Under the pieces are notes generated by a model. It searched no databases and was not told the DNA's origin. It was given only the letters and a program-made list of their open reading frames with translations. Positions 8,885 through 16,159 of a stretch of 64,000 nucleotides of DNA are shown here, piece by piece (positions within the stretch are counted from its first letter, which is position 1; each line of letters begins with the position of its first letter). This stretch comes from Cupidesulfovibrio sp000226255 (GTDB lineage: Bacteria > Desulfobacterota > Desulfovibrionia > Desulfovibrionales > Desulfovibrionaceae): contig NZ_AP036014.1 of NCBI RefSeq assembly GCF_003402415.2, positions 992,001 through 1,056,000 of the forward strand, read 5' to 3'. The translations under genes and the position numbers were made by a program.

Positions 8885-9664
8885 CTAGCCCTTGCGCACC
8901 TCGCGCTCGATGCTGGCGAAGGCGTTGTGGCAGTGGATGGACTCGAAGCTTTCCACCTCCACCCGGAACCAGGCCACGTGCGGATGGCCTTCCAGGCGCT
9001 GGGCCGCCGCGCGCACCACGTCTTCCACAAACGTCGGATGGGCGAAGGCGTCCTCGGTGACGAACTTTTCGTCCTCGCGCTTGAGCAGGGTATACACCGG
9101 CGACGAGCCCGCCGCCTCGGCCAGGTCGATGAACTCTTCCATCCAGCTGAACCCGGTCATGCGGATGGCCATGCGCACCACGGCGCGCTGGCTGTGCGCC
9201 CCTTCGTCGCTGATGGCCTTGGAACAGGGGCACACGGTCATCACCGGCACTTCCAGTTCCAGCAGGAACGAGGGCTTGCCGTCGCCCAGCTCGCCCGTCA
9301 GGCGGCATTCGTACCACACCAGGCCCGAACTGCCCGTGGAGGGCGCGCCCTTGCGCACGAAGTAGGGAAAGCGGAACAGCGCATACGCCTTGCGGGCTTG
9401 CAGCCGCGCCTTCACGTCTTCGAGCAGGCGTTTCATGGAGTTGTAGTCCAGGTCCTCGGACCAGTTCTCCAGCGCTTCGACGAAGCGACTCATGTGGGTG
9501 CCCTTGAATTCGGCGGGCAGATCCACGCCGATATCCACGGTGGCCACGGTATGCTGGCTGCCCTGGGCGCGGTCGCGGACCACCAGGGGCAGCTTCAGGT
9601 TCTTCACGCCCACGCGGTCGATGGGCATGGCCACCTGCGCCGGGCTGTTCTGTACGTCTTCCAT
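8885..9664 (-). CDS. folE2: GTP cyclohydrolase FolE2 (type IB)
   Basis: A 259-residue protein matching FolE2 throughout. It opens the GTP ring to make 7,8-dihydroneopterin triphosphate, the first step to folate and pterin cofactors. Diagnostic segments are VGVKNLKLPL, the metal-site block VPVMTVCPCSKAISDEGAHSQRA (about 140-162) and the C-terminal ESFESIHCHNAFA. Type IB enzymes differ from FolE in tolerating metals other than zinc and often replace it under zinc shortage. It is transcribed directly after nikR with an 18-bp gap, an arrangement that links it to nickel rather than zinc sensing. A folC gene lies at 22.9-24.3 kb, so the pathway has another member nearby but in a separate cluster. 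Confidence 0.96.
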   Translation of the reverse strand: MEDVQNSPAQVAMPIDRVGVKNLKLPLVVRDRAQGSQHTVATVDIGVDLPAEFKGTHMSRFVEALENWSEDLDYNSMKRLLEDVKARLQARKAYALFRFPYFVRKGAPSTGSSGLVWYECRLTGELGDGKPSFLLELEVPVMTVCPCSKAISDEGAHSQRAVVRMAIRMTGFSWMEEFIDLAEAAGSSPVYTLLKREDEKFVTEDAFAHPTFVEDVVRAAAQRLEGHPHVAWFRVEVESFESIHCHNAFASIEREVRKG

Positions 9665-9682
9665 GTGATGCCTGAAAAATCC

Positions 9683-10102
9683 TTAGGTGAGGTCTTGTCC
9701 GGTCGTGGTAAGCGAAAGCTTGCCGTGCTTCACGCCCTTGGTGGAGATGAGCCGCTGCGACAGCGCGCGCACGTCCGCGCCGGGGCCCTTCAGCACCAGC
9801 ACTTCAAGGCAGTTGTGGTGGTCCAGGTGCACGTGCAGCGAGGTGATGATGATGCCGTGGTGGTCGTGCTGGATTTCGGTCAGCCGCTGGGCCAGATCGC
9901 TCTTGTGATGGTCGTACACGAGGGTCAGGGTGCCCGCGATTTCTCGGTCCGTGTCTTCCCATTCCTGCTGGACCAGGGTGTTGCGGATCAGGTCGCGGAT
10001 GGCTTCCGACCGGGTCTGGTAGCAGCGGTCGTCGCACAGGGCATCGAACTTTTCGAGCAGGTCGGAATCGAGGGAGACGCCGAAGCGGATGGTGCGGCCC
10101 AT
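9683..10102 (-). CDS. nikR: Nickel-responsive transcriptional regulator NikR
   Basis: A 139-residue protein with the NikR layout: ribbon-helix-helix DNA-binding domain at 1-50 (IRFGVSLDSDLLEKFD) and C-terminal ACT-like tetramerisation domain. All high-affinity square-planar nickel ligands are present at H79, H90, H92 and C98 (equivalent to H76, H87, H89 and C95 of the E. coli protein) within HDHHG and SLHVHLDHHNC. NikR represses nickel uptake genes when nickel is sufficient. No nickel transporter is adjacent; the following gene is folE2, and a His-rich HypB-N-like peptide lies 2.8 kb away. I found no convincing palindromic NikR operator in the 92-bp upstream gap. Confidence 0.97.
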   Translation of the reverse strand: MGRTIRFGVSLDSDLLEKFDALCDDRCYQTRSEAIRDLIRNTLVQQEWEDTDREIAGTLTLVYDHHKSDLAQRLTEIQHDHHGIIITSLHVHLDHHNCLEVLVLKGPGADVRALSQRLISTKGVKHGKLSLTTTGQDLT

Positions 10103-10194
10103 AACGGCTCCTGTGGTTGCGGTGGCGGTGTCCTGCGGTGAACGGGCGCTCTGGAGGCGGGGATATCCGAAAAATGTCTTTCAGAGGGCACCCT

Positions 10195-10968
10195 CTAGGT
10201 GTGCGGGGGGCGCATCTCCCAGAGATATACGGTGACACGTTCGGCCTGGCGGTACAGCGCGTCCACCTGCATGGTGCGGGCGCAGCGCGTGGTCCAGCCA
10301 CGGGCCTCCAGGGTTTCCCGGAAGGTAGCGTACACGTTTCTGCCCGGTTCCGCCACCCAGACCACCCCGCCGCGTGCCACGGAATAGTCCAGAAAATCGC
10401 TGACGGGTGTCACGAATCGCCGCTCGTACATGATGTCGCCCGCCCAGACCATGTCCAGCGAACGGGCGGCCACGGCGGGCACGCGCCAGTCCATCACCGT
10501 CCACAGGGGCTGCGCCACGCCGTTGCGCGCGGCGTTCAGCCGGGCGAAGCGCAGGGCCGCTTCCTCGTAGTCCATGCCGATGACCCGCGCTCCCAGCCAC
10601 TGCCCGATGATGGCCGTAAGCCCCAGCCCGCAGCCCAGGTCCAGGCAGCGGCGGCCTTGCAGCGCGGCGCGGTTTTCGGCCAGCCATTCCGCCAGGCCAA
10701 GGCTTGCGGGCCACAGCTCGGTCCAGTAGGGCAGCCGCTCGTCGTCCACGAAGGCGGCGCGGGCGGCGTCCGCCGTGCCCCCGCTGCCCGCCACGGGGTT
10801 GGGGGCGTCGCAGGCGGCCAGTTCCTCCCACAGCGATTCAAGGTCCGCGTGGCGCTCCAACGTCCAGGCGCGGCCGCAGGCATGCACTTCGACCACGGGC
10901 GCGTAGGCGTCGGGGCGGCAGGGGGCGGCGGATGCCGCGTCGGACGGAGGAGATGGCGGGGCTGACAT
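10195..10968 (-). CDS. SAM-dependent protein lysine methyltransferase-like (METTL21/ETFBKMT type)
   Basis: A 257-residue class I methyltransferase. ATG 10968 has AGGA six bases upstream. The SAM-binding motif I is CLDLGCGLGLTAI, followed by the acidic motif II VIGMDYE. The post-II segment WAGDIMYER contains the DxxY signature of the seven-beta-strand lysine methyltransferases (methyltransferase 16 family), which modify proteins such as the ETF beta subunit. The N-terminal 35 residues are Ala/Pro-rich and look disordered. The substrate is unknown. It is followed 92 bp later by nikR on the same strand, with a short AGAGGG hairpin overlapping its stop region, and is divergent from bioY across a repeat-rich gap. 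Confidence 0.75.
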   Translation of the reverse strand: MSAPPSPPSDAASAAPCRPDAYAPVVEVHACGRAWTLERHADLESLWEELAACDAPNPVAGSGGTADAARAAFVDDERLPYWTELWPASLGLAEWLAENRAALQGRRCLDLGCGLGLTAIIGQWLGARVIGMDYEEAALRFARLNAARNGVAQPLWTVMDWRVPAVAARSLDMVWAGDIMYERRFVTPVSDFLDYSVARGGVVWVAEPGRNVYATFRETLEARGWTTRCARTMQVDALYRQAERVTVYLWEMRPPHT

Positions 10969-11406
10969 GGCTGTTCCTGAAGGGATGGTTGGCTGGCCGG
11001 GTGCATAGCAGGGACGCACATCTCCGTCCAGCGTCGGTATGGAGCGCGGAGGGGCGTGATGCCGCGTCAGGCTGCGCCGTCCCCTTCCGTCGTGTGCCAA
11101 AGAGTACATTCCGGTCGCGGTCGGTATGGAGCGCGGAAGGGCGTGATGCCGCGTCAGGCTGCGCCGTCCCCTTCCGTCGTGTACCAAAGAGTACACTCCG
11201 GTCGCGGCCAGCGTGCCTTCCTTGCCTGACGCCCCTCCGCGCTCCATACCGTCAGTGCGCGGGCGTGGGGTGGGCGGGAGCCGGTCAGATGAGAACGCAA
11301 GGGCATTGTCGCGTCTCTTCCGAGCCGCTCGTTGACCGGCGCGGGCCGTGGCCCTATGTTGCGGACGCACACCACAACCCCGCGCGGACGCGCGGACGGG
11401 AGCCAC
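10969..11406. other. Divergent gap, methyltransferase / bioY
   Basis: This 438-bp gap contains the 87-bp duplication and its inverted copy described separately. I saw no BirA-type operator (TTGTAAACC-like half-sites) in front of bioY and no recognisable riboswitch. Confidence 0.5.
11035..11250. repeat. 87-bp tandem duplication plus 22-bp inverted copy
   Basis: Positions 11035-11121 and 11122-11208 are two copies of one 87-bp unit with about three mismatches. The first 22 bases of copy 1 (11036-11057, GGTATGGAGCGCGGAGGGGC...) recur exactly inverted at 11229-11250, so a long-armed hairpin can form. Everything lies between the divergent methyltransferase and bioY genes. Confidence 0.92.
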
Positions 11407-11967
11407 ATGCACGATGCCCCGCTGGCGGGCCTGCACCGCCTTGTCTGGACGGCCCTGATGGCCGCGCTCATCGCCGTGGGGGCCATGGTCATGCTGCCCG
11501 TGGGGCCGGTGCCGGTGACCTTGCAGACCCTGTTCGTGGCCCTGGCCGGGCTGGTGCTTGGCCCTGCGCGTGGGGCCGGGGCCATGCTGCTGTACGTACT
11601 GGCCGGGGTGATGGGGTTGCCGGTGTTTTCCGGCGGCAAGGCCGGGTTCGCCCACTTGCTGGGACCCACCGGGGGCTATCTGTTCGGGTTCGCCTGCATG
11701 GCCTGCATCGCCGGGTTCGGCGGATTGCACGGGCGGGACGCGCGTCCCGGCCTGCCGCATGTCGCGCTGGCCCTGTGCTGCTGCCTTGCCGGTCTGGCCG
11801 TGGCCTATCTGGCGGGCGCGGCCCGGCTGATGCAAGTGCTGGACATCGACGTGGCGCGCGCCGTGGCCGTGGGCGTCCTGCCCTTTCTGCCTGGCGACGT
11901 TGTGAAGGTCGTGCTGGCCGTGGCCGCCTGGCGGTTCCTGGCCGCGCGGAGGCTGCTGCCCCGATGA
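11407..11967 (+). CDS. bioY: Biotin transporter substrate-binding (S) component BioY
   Basis: A 186-residue membrane protein. ATG 11407 has GGGAG six bases upstream and fits the family start better than an in-frame ATG at 11356 or the earlier alternative start at 11332. BioY signatures are seen in order: VPVTLQTLFVALAGL, LYVLAGVMGLPVF, GGKAGFAHLLGPTGGYLFGF, and a C-terminal LPFLPGDVVKVVLA. About six membrane helices fit the ECF S-component fold. It captures biotin at the inner membrane. The stop overlaps the ATPase start by four bases (ATGA), so the two are translationally coupled. Confidence 0.95.
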   Translation: MHDAPLAGLHRLVWTALMAALIAVGAMVMLPVGPVPVTLQTLFVALAGLVLGPARGAGAMLLYVLAGVMGLPVFSGGKAGFAHLLGPTGGYLFGFACMACIAGFGGLHGRDARPGLPHVALALCCCLAGLAVAYLAGAARLMQVLDIDVARAVAVGVLPFLPGDVVKVVLAVAAWRFLAARRLLPR

Positions 11968-12719
11968 TCGTCGCCAGAGGATTGCGCTACACCCATCCCG
12001 GCACCCCGGCCGGGGCAAAGCCCGCGCTGGCCGGGGCGGAATTTTCCGTGCCTCCCGGCGCGTTGCTGTGCCTGTGTGGGGTCAACGGCAGCGGCAAGTC
12101 CACCCTGTTGCAACTGCTGGCCGGACTGCTGCGGGCGGAAGGCGGCACGCTGGACGTGGCCGGGCGCCATTGCCCCGGCGCGGAGGCCGCCCTGCGCCGC
12201 CATGCCGCGCTGGTGTTGCAGGATGCCGACATGCAGATGCTGGGGGCCACGGTGGCGGAAGATTTGCTGCTTACCGCGCCGCCCGCGCACACCGCCGAAG
12301 GCGCGGCCGCCCTTGCCGCCGCGCGCGATGCGGCGGGCAGGTTCGGGCTGCTCGCGCACTGGGACAGTCCGGTGCATACCCTGTCCTACGGCCAGAAGCG
12401 CAAGCTGTGCCTTGCCGCCGCGCTGCTTGCCGCGCCGGGTCTGCTCTTGCTGGACGAGCCGTTCAGCGGGCTGGACCACCCGGCCGCGCTGGAACTGCGC
12501 GACATCCTGGCCCGCAACCGGGCCGCAGGGCTGACCCAGGTGGTCTCGGTGCACGAGCTTGAGCCGGTGGTGGACATGGCCGACCTGATGCTGGTGCTGG
12601 ACGGGGGACGGCAGGCGCTGTTCGGCCCGCCTGCCGACGTGCTGGACCGGGTGCGCGCCCATGGCATCCGCCCGCCCTGCTCGTGGGCGGCGCGGCGCGA
12701 GATCGTTCCCTACGAATGA
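11964..12719 (+). CDS. ECF-type ABC transporter ATPase (BioM-like)
   Basis: A 251-residue ABC ATPase. Walker A is GVNGSGKST at 39-47; Q-loop region VLQDADMQMLG (the ADMQ form is typical of ECF A-components); signature LSYGQKRKL; Walker B LLLLDEPFSGLD; switch histidine in VVSVHELE. It is coupled to bioY by a 4-bp overlap, so it probably powers biotin uptake as BioM. No BioN-type T-component follows: the next gene is on the opposite strand. Either the T-component lies elsewhere, is shared with another ECF system, or BioMY works without it. Confidence 0.88.
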   Translation: MIVARGLRYTHPGTPAGAKPALAGAEFSVPPGALLCLCGVNGSGKSTLLQLLAGLLRAEGGTLDVAGRHCPGAEAALRRHAALVLQDADMQMLGATVAEDLLLTAPPAHTAEGAAALAAARDAAGRFGLLAHWDSPVHTLSYGQKRKLCLAAALLAAPGLLLLDEPFSGLDHPAALELRDILARNRAAGLTQVVSVHELEPVVDMADLMLVLDGGRQALFGPPADVLDRVRAHGIRPPCSWAARREIVPYE

Positions 12720-12860
12720 AGGTGCGGTCCCGCTTGCCGGGGCCTGGGCGCTGCATCAGACCCGCGCGGGCGTTTCCCGCGCGGTGTTGCGACATGCGTG
12801 GATATCTGCCCCGAACTCGCGGCCTTGCCGTCGTCGCCGGGAGGAGGCACTGCCCGGCGG

Positions 12861-13199
12861 CTAGCCGTGCTCGTGCTCGTGGGCGTCGCCGCCGTCGTGG
12901 GCATGCCCCAGGTCGTGGCTGTGCGCCTCGTGGGTGTGGACGTGCTCGTGTTCGTGCCCGTCGTGCCCGTGATCATGCCCTGCGGCACCGTGCCCGTGCT
13001 CGTGTCCGTGGGCATGGGTATGGACGTGGCGGTGCTCGTGGGCGTGGGTAGTGCCGTCGGCATGGGTGTGCTCGTGCACGTGGGCATGCTCGTGGACGTG
13101 CTCATGGTCGTGGCGATGTTCGCCGCCCTTGCCGTGGGCATGCGCGTGGCGGTGTTCGCGCGGTTCGCTGCCGGTGCCGCAATTGCAGGTCTTGCACAT
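12861..13199 (-). CDS. Histidine-rich metal-binding peptide resembling the HypB N-terminus
   Basis: A 112-residue protein with an ideal GGAGG seven bases before ATG 13199, so it is very likely translated. The first residues, MCKTCNCGTGSE, carry a CxxCxC motif like the high-affinity nickel site at the start of HypB (MCxxCGC). Residues 15-112 contain about 39 histidines, mostly in HxH pairs with Asp, Glu, Ala or Val between. In HypB such a His-rich tail precedes a GTPase domain; here the gene simply ends (HEHEHG). Likely a cytoplasmic nickel or zinc buffer serving hydrogenase maturation; that role is inferred from the motif and from nikR at 10 kb. The low-complexity sequence is repeat-like at DNA level (GTGCTCGTGG...). 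Confidence 0.75.
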   Translation of the reverse strand: MCKTCNCGTGSEPREHRHAHAHGKGGEHRHDHEHVHEHAHVHEHTHADGTTHAHEHRHVHTHAHGHEHGHGAAGHDHGHDGHEHEHVHTHEAHSHDLGHAHDGGDAHEHEHG

Positions 13200-13456
13200 G
13201 GTGCGCCTCCTCTGAACGGGGTTGGGCTGGCTGTGGATGTGCCCGACGCGCTGGGGGCGGGCTGGGCCAGGCCGGGAAAGGACCTGGGCATGCATCCGGC
13301 GGAGCGGGATTGATCCCTTTCTGGCGGATGTTGCTGTGTGTACTGTCATGCCTGTTTGCCGTCGCGTCAAGATGCCGCCCTGCGGGCGCGGCAACGGCGG
13401 GGCGGCGGCTGCGGGGTATGCCGGGCCGCACCGCGCCGGGCACGGTAGTTCCACTC

Positions 13457-14506
13457 CTACCGGCGGCGGCCGGTGCCCAGCGCCACGCCCACCATGACCA
13501 CGGCGGCGGCCAGCATCTGGGTGGCGTTCAGGGTTTCGCCCAGCCACAGCCAGCCGAACCCCACGGCGGCCACGGGCACCAGGTTGATGAACGCGCCCAC
13601 GCTGCTGGCGGGCAAATGGCTGGTGGCCCAGTTGAACAGGCCGAACGCGCCCAGCGACGAACCCGCACCCAGATAGAGCACGGCCAGCACGACGTCGGCG
13701 GGCCACTGGCCCATGCCGGTGAGCGTGGCGTACGCGCCCGGCGCGAAGAACAGCGCCCCGGCCACGGTCTGCAACGCCGTGAGAGTCCACGGGTTCCAGC
13801 GGAAGGAACCGTGCCCACCGTGTGCGGACAGCCTGCGCACCAGCACCATGTTGCCCGCCGCGCAGGCCATGGCCAGCAGTTCCAGCAGGTTGCCCAGAAG
13901 CGGATCGGGCGCGGATTCGGTGCCCGCGCCGCCCGACAGGGTGAGCCAGGCCACCCCCGCGCACGAGAAGACCACGCCCACCCACAGCCGGGGCGAGGGC
14001 CGCTCGCCCAGGAAAAGCCACGCGCCCGCGCCCACCAGCAGCGGCACCGAGGCGGAAATGACCCCGGCCTGCGACGCCGTGGTAAGCTGCATGGCGTTGG
14101 ATTCGCACAGGAAGTACAGGCAGGGCTGCAACAGCACCGTGGGCAGGAGCAGCAACCTGTGCCGCCGGGGCACGCCGCTCCAGAAGCCGCGCCGCTCCAT
14201 CGCGCCGGACGGGGCCACGGCCACGGTGCGGGACGGGAACAGCCGGGCGGTGAACGGCGCCAGCAGCGCCATGGCCACCATCATGCGCGCCCACATCAGC
14301 GGCATGGGGCCAAGGGCCTGCACGGCCACCTTCATGGCCGGAAAGGACAGGCCCCACAGGATTACCGCGCCCAGGGCCGCCAGCGCGGGCAGCAGCAGGG
14401 ACGTGCGGGCTGGGGCATTGCAGGAACGGTTCGCGGTGTCGACGTGGGTGATGTCGTCGTCGGTGATGTCGGCGGCATCGGGCACACAGGGGGCGGAATC
14501 GGACAT
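13457..14506 (-). CDS. EamA/DMT-family transporter
   Basis: A 349-residue protein with ten predicted membrane helices in two EamA halves (residues about 40-180 and 200-345). ATG 14506 is preferred over one 15 bp upstream because GGAG is nine bases before it. Marks of the family are LPALAALGAVILWGLSFPAM at the first helix and the second-half GAFINLVPVAAVGFGWLWLGE. Such proteins export amino acids, nucleobases or other metabolites; the substrate is not predictable. The AraC-type gene lies 180 bp upstream on the same strand, and both genes share a 17-bp motif in their leaders, suggesting that this transporter is its target. Confidence 0.9.
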   Translation of the reverse strand: MSDSAPCVPDAADITDDDITHVDTANRSCNAPARTSLLLPALAALGAVILWGLSFPAMKVAVQALGPMPLMWARMMVAMALLAPFTARLFPSRTVAVAPSGAMERRGFWSGVPRRHRLLLLPTVLLQPCLYFLCESNAMQLTTASQAGVISASVPLLVGAGAWLFLGERPSPRLWVGVVFSCAGVAWLTLSGGAGTESAPDPLLGNLLELLAMACAAGNMVLVRRLSAHGGHGSFRWNPWTLTALQTVAGALFFAPGAYATLTGMGQWPADVVLAVLYLGAGSSLGAFGLFNWATSHLPASSVGAFINLVPVAAVGFGWLWLGETLNATQMLAAAVVMVGVALGTGRRR

Positions 14507-14579
14507 GAAAGGCGTCTCCATGGTTATGGTGTGCGCCGGGTGTACCGTGTTGCGGCGCGGCCCGTCTTGCACGGAGTTT

Positions 14580-14596
14580 TTGCAGGAAATTGCGGT
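14580..14596 (+). promoter_or_regulatory. Shared 17-bp motif, copy upstream of EamA gene
   Basis: TTGCAGGAAATTGCGGT occurs here, 74-90 bp upstream of the EamA start, and again identically at 15636-15652 upstream of the AraC-type regulator, in the same orientation relative to both genes. A 17-base identity in two adjacent leaders suggests a common regulator site, most simply for the AraC protein encoded between them. Confidence 0.55.
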
Positions 14597-14686
14597 GGGG
14601 TACGGGAAGGCGAATGGGATGGGGGGGGCGCGCGCGGCGGTGCGGAGTCTGGCCTTCCGTCCGCGTGGGCGGCGGCGCGGCGCGCG

Positions 14687-15511
14687 TCAGCGCGACAGGT
14701 ACTGCCCCGGCGTGGCCCCCACGTAGCGGCGGAAGGTGTTGGCGAAGTGGCTCTGGTCCACGAAGCCGGTTTCCTGCGCGGCGTCGGCCATGGTCCAGCC
14801 CCGGCGCAGCAGCAGCTTGGCGCGGTCCACGCGCAACTGGGTGTGGTAGGCGTGCGGGGTCATGCCCGTGGCGTCGCGGAACACCCGCAGCATGTGGAAC
14901 CGGCTGAGGCCCGTGGCCTCGGCCAGGTCTTCCAGCGAGACCTTGTGCGCCAGCCGTTCGGCAAGGTAGCCGCGCACCCGGCGCACGGCGGCGTTGCCGT
15001 CGCGGGTGGTGACGGTTTCCGGCCGCACCCCGCCGTGGCGGGCCAGCACCAGCGAGTAGGCCCCCACCATGGCCGACTGGCGGGCCAGCAGTTCCGCGCC
15101 GTCGGCCACCAGGTCGCTGAGGCGCAGAAAGGCGCGCAGCACGTCGGCGTCGGGCACGATGAGCCTGCGGAAGTCGGGCGGGCCCGCGTCGCGTCCGCCC
15201 AGTTCCACGGCCACGCGGTGCAGCCAGTGCGGGGCTGCGTAGAACATGCGGTAGGTGGCGGGCACGCCGCGTTCCGGTTCGCCGCTGTGCACCTCGCCGG
15301 GGTTGAACAGGCATATCTGCCCGCCCACCACCACCGAACTGCGCCGGGAGCGGCCATGGCAGTAGCTGGCCCCATCCTCCATCAGGCCCACGGCGTACTG
15401 GTCGTGGGTGTGCTTGGGGAAGGTGTGCGCGCTGTGGAGCACCCGGTTGGTTTCCAGGCCGTCCAGGTCGTCGCTACGCCAGTAGCGCACGTTTTCGAGG
15501 GGTTGTCGCAT
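14687..15511 (-). CDS. AraC-family transcriptional regulator
   Basis: A 274-residue regulator. ATG 15511 is chosen because the recognisable cupin sensor domain begins shortly after; a longer frame upstream adds only low-complexity residues. The N-terminal AraC-binding cupin spans about 10-150 (HTFPKHTHDQYAVGLMEDG, LFNPGEVHSGEP). The C-terminal pair of helix-turn-helix motifs spans about 170-272 (SLEDLAEATGLSRFHMLRVF and GFVDQSHFANTFRRYVG). Many AraC proteins of this layout regulate a neighbouring exporter; the EamA gene downstream and the shared leader motif fit that. The effector is unknown. Confidence 0.93.
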   Translation of the reverse strand: MRQPLENVRYWRSDDLDGLETNRVLHSAHTFPKHTHDQYAVGLMEDGASYCHGRSRRSSVVVGGQICLFNPGEVHSGEPERGVPATYRMFYAAPHWLHRVAVELGGRDAGPPDFRRLIVPDADVLRAFLRLSDLVADGAELLARQSAMVGAYSLVLARHGGVRPETVTTRDGNAAVRRVRGYLAERLAHKVSLEDLAEATGLSRFHMLRVFRDATGMTPHAYHTQLRVDRAKLLLRRGWTMADAAQETGFVDQSHFANTFRRYVGATPGQYLSR

Positions 15512-15635
15512 GCCGAGGTCCGTGGTCGTGCGGGGTTGTCGTGGGGCCGGTGGGCGTTTCGGGCTGCCCTTGGCAACCGGGAAAGGTGAAAGTCGTGCCT
15601 GTAGGTGGAATCTGCCCGGTTTCGCCAGTGGGGTA

Positions 15636-15652
15636 TTGCAGGAAATTGCGGT
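15636..15652 (+). promoter_or_regulatory. Shared 17-bp motif, copy upstream of AraC gene
   Basis: This is identical to 14580-14596 and lies 125-141 bp upstream of the AraC-type start, in the same orientation. It is a candidate autoregulatory site. Confidence 0.5.
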
Positions 15653-15733
15653 TGGGGTGGCGTGGGGTGGGGGTGGCTTGTTTAGCGCGGACACGCTGCG
15701 GGCGGAATCCGCCTTTTGGGGTCGGGCTGCGTT

Positions 15734-15791
15734 GGCGCGCGATTTTCGCTGCTCACGTACGCCAGTACGCTCCGCGCGAAAATCGCGCGCC
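15734..15791. repeat. Hairpin with 16-bp perfect arms (REP-like)
   Basis: GGCGCGCGATTTTCGC at 15734-15749 is matched by its exact inverse complement at 15776-15791. The 26-base interior holds a second small inverted pair (CGTAC/GTACG). There is no T-tract, so it is more like a repetitive extragenic palindrome than a terminator. Confidence 0.85.
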
Positions 15792-16002
15792 GCCTTGCCC
15801 GGCCACCAAAAATCGTAATTCCTTGCATCGCGTCCGCACCAGCCCCCCGCGCCGGAAAGACCGGCGCGGGATAGAAGGAAGAAAGGCAACCATGCGGAAG
15901 CTTCGGAAACAGAGGGTGAGTTGCGCTAGGGAACGGGAACTTCCCAACAGTGTACCCGCGCTCACGCAAGCCTGTTCTGGAGGGTCGCGCCGCATTTCTT
16001 TT

Positions 16003-16159
16003 AGGGGCCATTTTCTAAGTTAGGGTTTTCGTTCGTTGGCGAAGTTTGACCGCGTTGCGCACGATGCCCGTAAAGCTCGCAAGCTCGCTTAACGGGCACG
16101 CTTCGCGCCCTCCGGGTCGGACGCCAACGGGCGAAAGGACAATTTAGAAATGGCCCCTT
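16003..16159. repeat. Nested palindromic element, about 157 bp
   Basis: The ends AGGGGCCATTTTCTAA (16003-16018) and TTTAGAAATGGCCCCT (16143-16158) are near-perfect inverses. Inside are further inverted pairs: GTTGGCG/CGCCAAC and a tight hairpin CCCGTAAAGC...GCTTAACGGG near 16070-16100. The right end overlaps the stop codon of the alcohol dehydrogenase gene, so it could also act as its terminator. The size and terminal inverted repeats resemble a MITE-like element. Confidence 0.7.

Larger units (their letters stand above)
15512..16157. other. Gap between AraC regulator and alcohol dehydrogenase
   Basis: This 646-bp stretch has no supported gene. It contains the AraC leader, the second copy of the 17-bp motif, a 58-bp hairpin at 15734-15791, and a larger nested palindrome from 16003 to the dehydrogenase stop. 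Short frames here have no ribosome binding sites. Confidence 0.6.

Noticed and set aside
10103..10194. NikR operator upstream of nikR.
   Set aside because: No GTATGA/TCATAC-type spaced palindrome is present; only a short AGAGGG hairpin was seen.
11250..11406. BirA operator or riboswitch in front of bioY.
   Set aside because: No TTGTAAACC-like half-site pair or recognisable aptamer was found.
13310..15589. Long plus-strand frame opposite the EamA and AraC genes.
   Set aside because: It spans two well-supported genes and their gap on the other strand, and its product is His/Gln/Gly-rich low complexity.
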